Source: Eukaryota sp. TZLM1-RC (taxonomy: Eukaryota; Metamonada: BaSk clade). Taken from it: a DNA stretch of 64,000 nt. The position numbers and the translations under genes were made by a program. The notes beneath the pieces are model-generated. The model was not told the origin of the DNA. It searched no databases and saw only the letters and a list, made by a program, of their open reading frames with translations. Below are positions 60,153 through 64,000 of this stretch, piece by piece; the stretch's first letter is position 1, and every line of letters begins with the position of its first letter. The stretch covers positions 941,658 through 1,005,657 of the forward strand of contig JAUPSS010000011.1 in NCBI GenBank assembly GCA_040285825.1, written 5' to 3'.

Positions 60153-60240
60153 AAATATCTTCATAACGTTGTTGAATATCAGTTGCTATTTGTTTCAGAA
60201 TTTCAATAGGAGCAATTACAGAAATTTTTTTTACTTACTA
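60153..60240 (-). mobile_element. RT fragment of an additional family
   Basis: On the minus strand, 60230 down to 60157 translates without a stop as ISVIAPIEILKQ...DIQQRYEDI. This aligns with the segment right after YMDD in the other families (ISIIGSFESISRVSEDIAAKYKEI in C, positions shifted by a residue or two). It matches none of A-D at the DNA level. E is not represented in this region, so it may be E or a sixth family. No motif other than this 24-residue stretch is present. Confidence 0.6.
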
Positions 60241-60297
60241 CCAAAAATTGGGTACGTATTTTGTTAAATTGTCTACAAAAATTGTAAGTTAGGGATT
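60241..60297 (-). mobile_element. Short family A fragment
   Basis: Fifty-odd bases of the A thumb region lie on the minus strand, between an unexplained ttttttttacttacta stretch and a plus-strand A. The fragment ends at GTTAGGGAT, near the point where the A fragment at 26806 starts. Confidence 0.7.
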
Positions 60298-61385
60298 GGT
60301 TGTTCTCATCTGATCTTGCTCCTGTGACTAATGAAACTGTAAATCAATTAGTAGATCTGCATCCAGCTGAATTTCTGAATTTGGATAAACCATCTGCTTC
60401 ACAATTTTGGAAACAAAATCCACTTTCTGAAAAAGAAGTTGAAACTGCCGTTTTCCGTCTTCCATCTGGAAAAGCTCCAGGTCCATCGGGAATTACTTTT
60501 GATATGCTGAAATCTGTGTGCCGCCAAAATGCCTTTATTATTAAAGATTTATGTTCCTTTTTTCAAGATGTTTGGACAATGAAAATTGTTCCACCCGAAG
60601 AATTTTTTTTTAATTTAAGAATTACGTGCATCACGGTTAGTGGCTTTAACTAAACCTAATGGAAAAGTTCGCCCAATTGCCATTGGTGAAGCCATTTATC
60701 GCCTGATGTCTTCAGTAATTTTTAATCGAGTTTCAACAAAAGCTAAAGAATACTTTTCACCATTCCAATATGGAATCAAAACCATAGATGGACCTTCAGT
60801 TGCAGCTTTGACATCTGATCTGTTTTTCAATTGTCACGAAAATAGTTGCATTTTTAATCTTGATTTCAAAAATGCTTTCAATTCAGTGAAAAGAGATTCA
60901 ATTTGGAAAGAAATCAAATCAAATTTTCCTGAACTCGAAACCTTTTTTATAGGTTTTTATGGTAATTCATCTGATTTAATTTTTAATTCTTTTAATCTGG
61001 ATTCTTTATCAGGAGTTAAACAAGGAGACCCTTTAGGTCCTTTCTTTTTTTGTCTTGCAATTCACCCAATTTTAAAAAAATTAAAAGAAGAAAATTCTGA
61101 CCTTCAAGTGGTAGCTTACATGGATGACATTTCTTGTATTGGTCCAGAAAGTACAATTAATAGAGTTGCTAATGAAGCTGCTACAATATACCAATCCATA
61201 GGTCTTGATTTGAATGTTCAAAAATGTTTTTGTATTTCTAGAAAAATGTTAAGTTAATAATTAATTCCCTCGAAGTTCCATATATTGATTATACTTCAAC
61301 TAGTTTCTGCTTTCTGGGTTGCTATTTAGGTTCCGCCGAAAAGACACTTGACAGCCTTGAAAATTATTTAAATTCAATTAAAAAA
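60298..61385 (+). mobile_element. Family A copy, pre-RT to thumb
   Basis: It runs from the pre-RT region (FSSDLAPVT) through PSGKAPGPSG, LDFKNAFN, GVKQGDPLG and YMDD (near 61118-61129) and stops at AATTCAATTAAAAAA, where B sequence begins. The frame is cut by a 12-bp tail-only insert (60605-60616) and a lost A near 61246. It shares that insert with A8 (44756-47976). Confidence 0.85.
60605..60616 (-). mobile_element. 12-bp tail-only insertion
   Basis: tttttttaattt lies between two copies of aagaatt (60598-60604 and 60617-60623). It is the complement of the insert at 47465-47476 and sits at the same A position. Confidence 0.75.
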
Positions 61386-62415
61386 ATGTTGAAAAGCCAT
61401 TTATTTTCTTCAGCAAATTTGGGTGGTATTGGTTTTACTAAATCTTCAATTTTGTGTCAATCAGCATTCTTGGGTGGTGGCAAAAATTTTATTTATGAAT
61501 TTTCGCATAGATTTCCTGATGATTCTCATCTGTTAGTCCCCAATTGTAGTCCCTATTTGTATGAGTTATCTTGTGAACTTGAAAAATTACCGCCACAAAT
61601 TTGGACCAAATGTTTTCCTCAATCAATTCAAGAAATTCCAAACCGATCTCTATTTAATTTACAGTTTTGCTGTAAAAAGCTTCAACAAAAATTGTCAAAG
61701 ATTTTTTGAAAGCTTGGATTTTGATGTTAGACTTGGCTTGGCCAAGAAAAAGAATCCCGCTTTGCAAATCTTTTTACAAGATATGTGTGACAGTACTTCT
61801 TCTGCCTTAGTAACAACAATTCCACAAGTTTATGGTACTCTCTTATCCGATTCTGCTTGGACTCTGAATATGAGATTTCGTTCCTTTATCTGGCCTGATA
61901 ATTTACCTCATAATTTAATTTGTAAATGTTCTCGAGAAATTACAACTACTCATTTGTTAAATTGTAAACATTTTATTACTTTTAGAAGCAAGGTTCATGA
62001 TGCTGTAAGAGACCAGTTATATTGTATGTGTAAATCTCATAGAATTGAATCCTTCTTGGAACCTTTGTTGTCAAATCTGGTTGATGCTGAAAATGATTTT
62101 CATAAGAATAATAGAGGTGATGTCATATTACCTGGATTAGATGGAAGCTTCATTTTATTGGATGTAATGTCTGTTGATCCTTGTAATGCCTCAAATGAAA
62201 GGCTTGTTAATTCTGAAATTCATAATCCCCTTTCAAATGCTGAAAATTTTAAATTCAAAAAATACAATGAACCTTTGTCCAAATTGGCCAGTCTACAGCA
62301 TGCAAAATACAATTTGTATCCATTTGTATTTTCCCTTTTTGGTTCACTTGCACCAACTGCTTTACGTTTTTTGGATGATTTTGAAATGATTGTAAAGAGA
62401 AGAACTGGCAGAAAT
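61386..62415 (+). mobile_element. Family B fragment, thumb to C-terminal domain
   Basis: It begins at MLKSHLFSSANLGG and runs to RRTGRN, where an A tail on the other strand interrupts it. ORFs 61386-61709 and 61561-62424 overlap because of an extra T near 61706 with compensating run changes near 61763-61773. The finger CKCSREI...HLLNC and RGDVILPG...LDV nuclease core are intact. Confidence 0.85.
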
Positions 62416-62895
62416 ATTTTTTAATTTAATTTTAATTTATTTTCAAAACCACAGTCTAAAAGTCAATTTCTTCAAAACAAGCTTCCACACCATCAAACCT
62501 TACAGCAGCAATGTTTTCATAATGTGCACTGACAGACATTAAAGCTTTCGAAATCATTTTAGGAATTGATTTGAAAATAGTAAAAACAATACGATTTAGC
62601 CACAAGCGACGATCAAAACGCTTATTCATTCTTTTTTTTCACAAGATTTTCAAAATCATCAATAAAATTCAAAGCAGTTTTTCCAAGACGACCATACAAC
62701 GATATAGCAAATGGGCAAATTTGGTAATCTACATGGCGAACATGTTTCAATTCTTTTAAAGGATTTGCATACTTTTTCCGTTTGTACAATTCGGAGTCAT
62801 CAAGGGGGGATACTTCGGATTGAGCATTTTTCAAGGCATTTTTCTTGCAAACATCCACTGTTACGACATCAACAACATTCATGACATCATCAAAC
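62416..62895 (-). mobile_element. Family A 3' end, interrupted by LTR element
   Basis: This is the A tail, 3' UTR and C-terminal domain up to the nuclease core, where it stops at CATCATCAAAC (62895). In other A copies GAGGGC follows. The extra T near 62637 breaks the frame. The copy presumably resumes beyond the right edge of the window. Confidence 0.87.
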
Positions 62896-63035
62896 TGATG
62901 CCGTTAGGCAGATGAACACACGAAGGAGAGAGAGAAATCTGTTGTTTATTAATAAAACTGATTCATAAATGAGTATCACGTCATCAGTCGAAATACAAAG
63001 AAACCTACTAATTCAATTTGAGTGCAACAACAACA
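62896..63035 (-). repeat. 3' LTR of gag-only element
   Basis: Plus-strand edges are TGATGCCGTTAGGC and CAACAACAACA. GCC-GTTA-GGC near the TG edge can form a small hairpin. On the element strand it reads TGTTG...CATCA and has AATAAA in the middle (AGTTTTATTAATAAAC). It appears identical by eye to the second copy. Confidence 0.85.
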
Positions 63036-63056
63036 CTACTTTTTCCCACTTTTCTG
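63036..63056 (-). promoter_or_regulatory. Candidate polypurine tract
   Basis: On the element strand AGAAAAGTGGGAAAAAGTAG lies immediately before the 3' LTR, the expected position of a plus-strand primer. Confidence 0.5.
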
Positions 63057-63076
63057 AGGACAAATACAGTACTGGC

Positions 63077-63832
63077 TCAATAGAGGGAAGATATGGGGTT
63101 TGTTAAACTCTTTGGTGCATCGTTTGTGTGACACAAATAATTTACCTCATGTTTGATTTTAGATGGACAATCGCGGGAGATGTGTCCGGGCTTGTGGCAC
63201 TTGAAGCACGATTGATTTTTTAAATCCTGAGAGCGCCAAGAGGACCTCGTTTTAGTGCCAGCCGTACGTTCCACATCATTCACTGAGGTTTTGAAACCAC
63301 GAGTCCATGAAGCAACCCTAGAGCAGTCCAACAGCTCATCAGTAGTGGTTTCGACAAGAGAGTGAAGATCTGGGAATACATCATCTCGAATTCTCGCTAG
63401 TAGAGAACGTTGAAGACCTACGGGAAGAATTCCTCTGGCAAATCGATTCAGAAAAGCTGTGTCTGGTAACTTCAGTCCGGAAGCCCTACTCTTTACCTGG
63501 AGGAAACGTCGCAGGTAACAGGACATACGTTCTCGGACGTCACCAATACGGACATCAAGCTTCAGTTCTGACATAGCCAGACTAAAATCTTCGTACGTGG
63601 CGAACGATACGACAGATTGAAGATGTCTAAGAAGAACATCGTCACTGGAAGAGACGTCGGATTTCTGGAGAGATAGGGACTCTAACAGAAAAGAATCGAC
63701 CAAGAGTCTTGCTGGAACAAGCTCTTTCTTAGAAGTCACTGAAGAATAGATCTTCCACTCTTGTAGGAACAAGAGAACACTTTCAACTTTCATGGAAGAA
63801 AGAGACGGGAGGTTGACAGAAGGAACAGTCAT
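63077..63832 (-). CDS. Gag-like protein with CCHC knuckle, 251 aa
   Basis: It starts at the ATG at 63832, 26 nt inside the 5' LTR, and ends 41 nt before the 3' LTR. The N-terminal ~190 residues are mainly helical-looking with repeated Leu, Arg and acidic residues (FLQEWKIYSS, MSCYLRRFLQVKSRASGLK, FARGILPVGLQRSLL), as in retrotransposon Gag capsid domains. A basic Thr/Ser/Arg stretch follows, then the knuckle C209-x2-C212-x4-H217-x4-C222 (codons 63167-63208). Gag packs element RNA into particles. No protease, RT, RNase H or integrase is present, and a stop follows 30 residues after the knuckle. The frame is intact. Confidence 0.82.
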   Translation of the reverse strand: MTVPSVNLPSLSSMKVESVLLFLQEWKIYSSVTSKKELVPARLLVDSFLLESLSLQKSDVSSSDDVLLRHLQSVVSFATYEDFSLAMSELKLDVRIGDVRERMSCYLRRFLQVKSRASGLKLPDTAFLNRFARGILPVGLQRSLLARIRDDVFPDLHSLVETTTDELLDCSRVASWTRGFKTSVNDVERTAGTKTRSSWRSQDLKNQSCFKCHKPGHISRDCPSKIKHEVNYLCHTNDAPKSLTNPISSLY

Positions 63833-63858
63833 CTGAAATAAGAAGGGCCAATAATTAT
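63833..63858 (-). promoter_or_regulatory. Gag leader / candidate primer-binding region
   Basis: Only 26 nt separate the 5' LTR from the gag ATG; on the element strand they read ATAATTATTGGCCCTTC... then TTATTTCAG. A tRNA primer site would have to lie here, but no tRNA 3' end was recognised. Confidence 0.3.
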
Positions 63859-63998
63859 TGATGCCGTTAGGCAGATGAACACACGAAGGAGAGAGAGAAA
63901 TCTGTTGTTTATTAATAAAACTGATTCATAAATGAGTATCACGTCATCAGTCGAAATACAAAGAAACCTACTAATTCAATTTGAGTGCAACAACAACA
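63859..63998 (-). repeat. 5' LTR of gag-only element
   Basis: This is the second copy of the 140-bp repeat and reaches to within 2 bp of the window edge. The next two bases (ct) equal those following the other copy, so the true end of the repeat may lie further right, or another interior may follow. Confidence 0.75.
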
Positions 63999-64000
63999 CT

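Larger units (their letters stand above)
1..62895. repeat. Nested cluster of RLE-type non-LTR retrotransposons
   Basis: Essentially every stretch aligns by eye with another stretch of the window, on one strand or the other. Conceptual translations fall into five related protein families (A-E). Junctions are either A-rich 3' tails abutting internal sequence of another copy, or 5' truncation points. About fifteen insertions can be unwound because short target duplications flank them. Only about 150 bp (42529-42676) is left without an assignment; 60153-60240 is assigned to an extra family. No host gene was recognised. The repetitive nature means the order of copies depends on a correct assembly. 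Confidence 0.93.
62896..64000 (-). mobile_element. Gag-only LTR element (incomplete at window edge)
   Basis: A 140-bp direct repeat (62896-63035 and 63859-63998) flanks an 823-bp interior with one gag-like ORF and no pol. Repeat edges are TG and CA. On the element strand the repeat contains AATAAA, and a purine-rich stretch precedes the left copy. This resembles terminal-repeat elements with gag only (TR-GAG type), which depend on a partner for reverse transcription. Base composition is visibly less A+T-rich than the surrounding nest. The element is inserted in an A copy and is the youngest layer there. Confidence 0.8.

Noticed and set aside
60236-60256. ttttttttacttacta as a splice signal or terminator
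   Set aside because: It lies between two element fragments with no transcript context; more likely a junction scar.
1-62895. Insertion into 28S rDNA or telomeric repeats, as for R2- or telomere-targeting RLE elements
   Set aside because: No rRNA sequence and no short telomere-like repeat flanks any copy; flanks are other retrotransposons.
62896-64000. Complete autonomous LTR retrotransposon
   Set aside because: No protease, RT, RNase H or integrase motif lies between the LTRs, and the interior is only 823 bp.

Overview
The window is eukaryotic, strongly A+T-rich, and almost entirely transposable element. From 1 to about 62,895 it is a nest of non-LTR retrotransposons inserted into one another in both orientations. 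No host gene, rRNA, tRNA or simple satellite was recognised. This fits a pericentromeric, subtelomeric or other poorly purged region. The host cannot be named from the sequence.

Five related families are clear, here called A to E, and traces of at least one more are present. All share one plan: a short 5' leader (seen in B and C), an acidic N-terminal tag DSDSDTDWNAQAKILP, a CCHC knuckle, a C-x2-C-x15-C-x2-C finger, a reverse transcriptase (RT) with LDF(K/S)NAFN, GVKQGDPLG and YMDD, then a C-terminal C-x1-C-x7-H-x3-C finger (x9 in D) and a D-x13-D nuclease core. This is the plan of retrotransposons with a restriction-like endonuclease (RLE), such as the R2, R4, NeSL, CRE and HERO groups. The 3' UTRs are 40-80 nt with AATAAA near a short A-rich tail. 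C-terminal signatures are FEDIDF (A), LDVDL (B), EDVEF (C), VEEILV (D) and LEDIEF (E).

Layout: 1-10,049 is a minus-strand tandem array of truncated A plus a B fragment, with a four-deep nest inside (A in A, D in A, C in D). 10,050-21,940 is a B element split by an A, itself split by a D, itself hit by two short B copies, one A and one full-length B (13,330-16,814). 21,987-26,805 holds the same A/B array inverted. 26,806-33,118 is A/D/B/C debris. 33,119-36,526 is the best element, a full-length C with a 998-residue ORF. 36,527-42,528 is an A split by C and B copies. 42,529-48,004 is C and B debris with D, A and E insertions. 48,005-57,210 is B and C with a second full-length B (50,938-54,426). 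57,211-62,895 is A and B. 62,896-64,000 is a different element: 140-bp LTRs flanking only a gag-like ORF.

Most clean insertions carry target-site duplications of 7-15 bp, usually 11-12 bp, next to the A tail. This supports target-primed reverse transcription without an obvious sequence-specific target. Most frame breaks are one-base changes in homopolymers, so assembly error and real decay must be separated before any copy is called dead.
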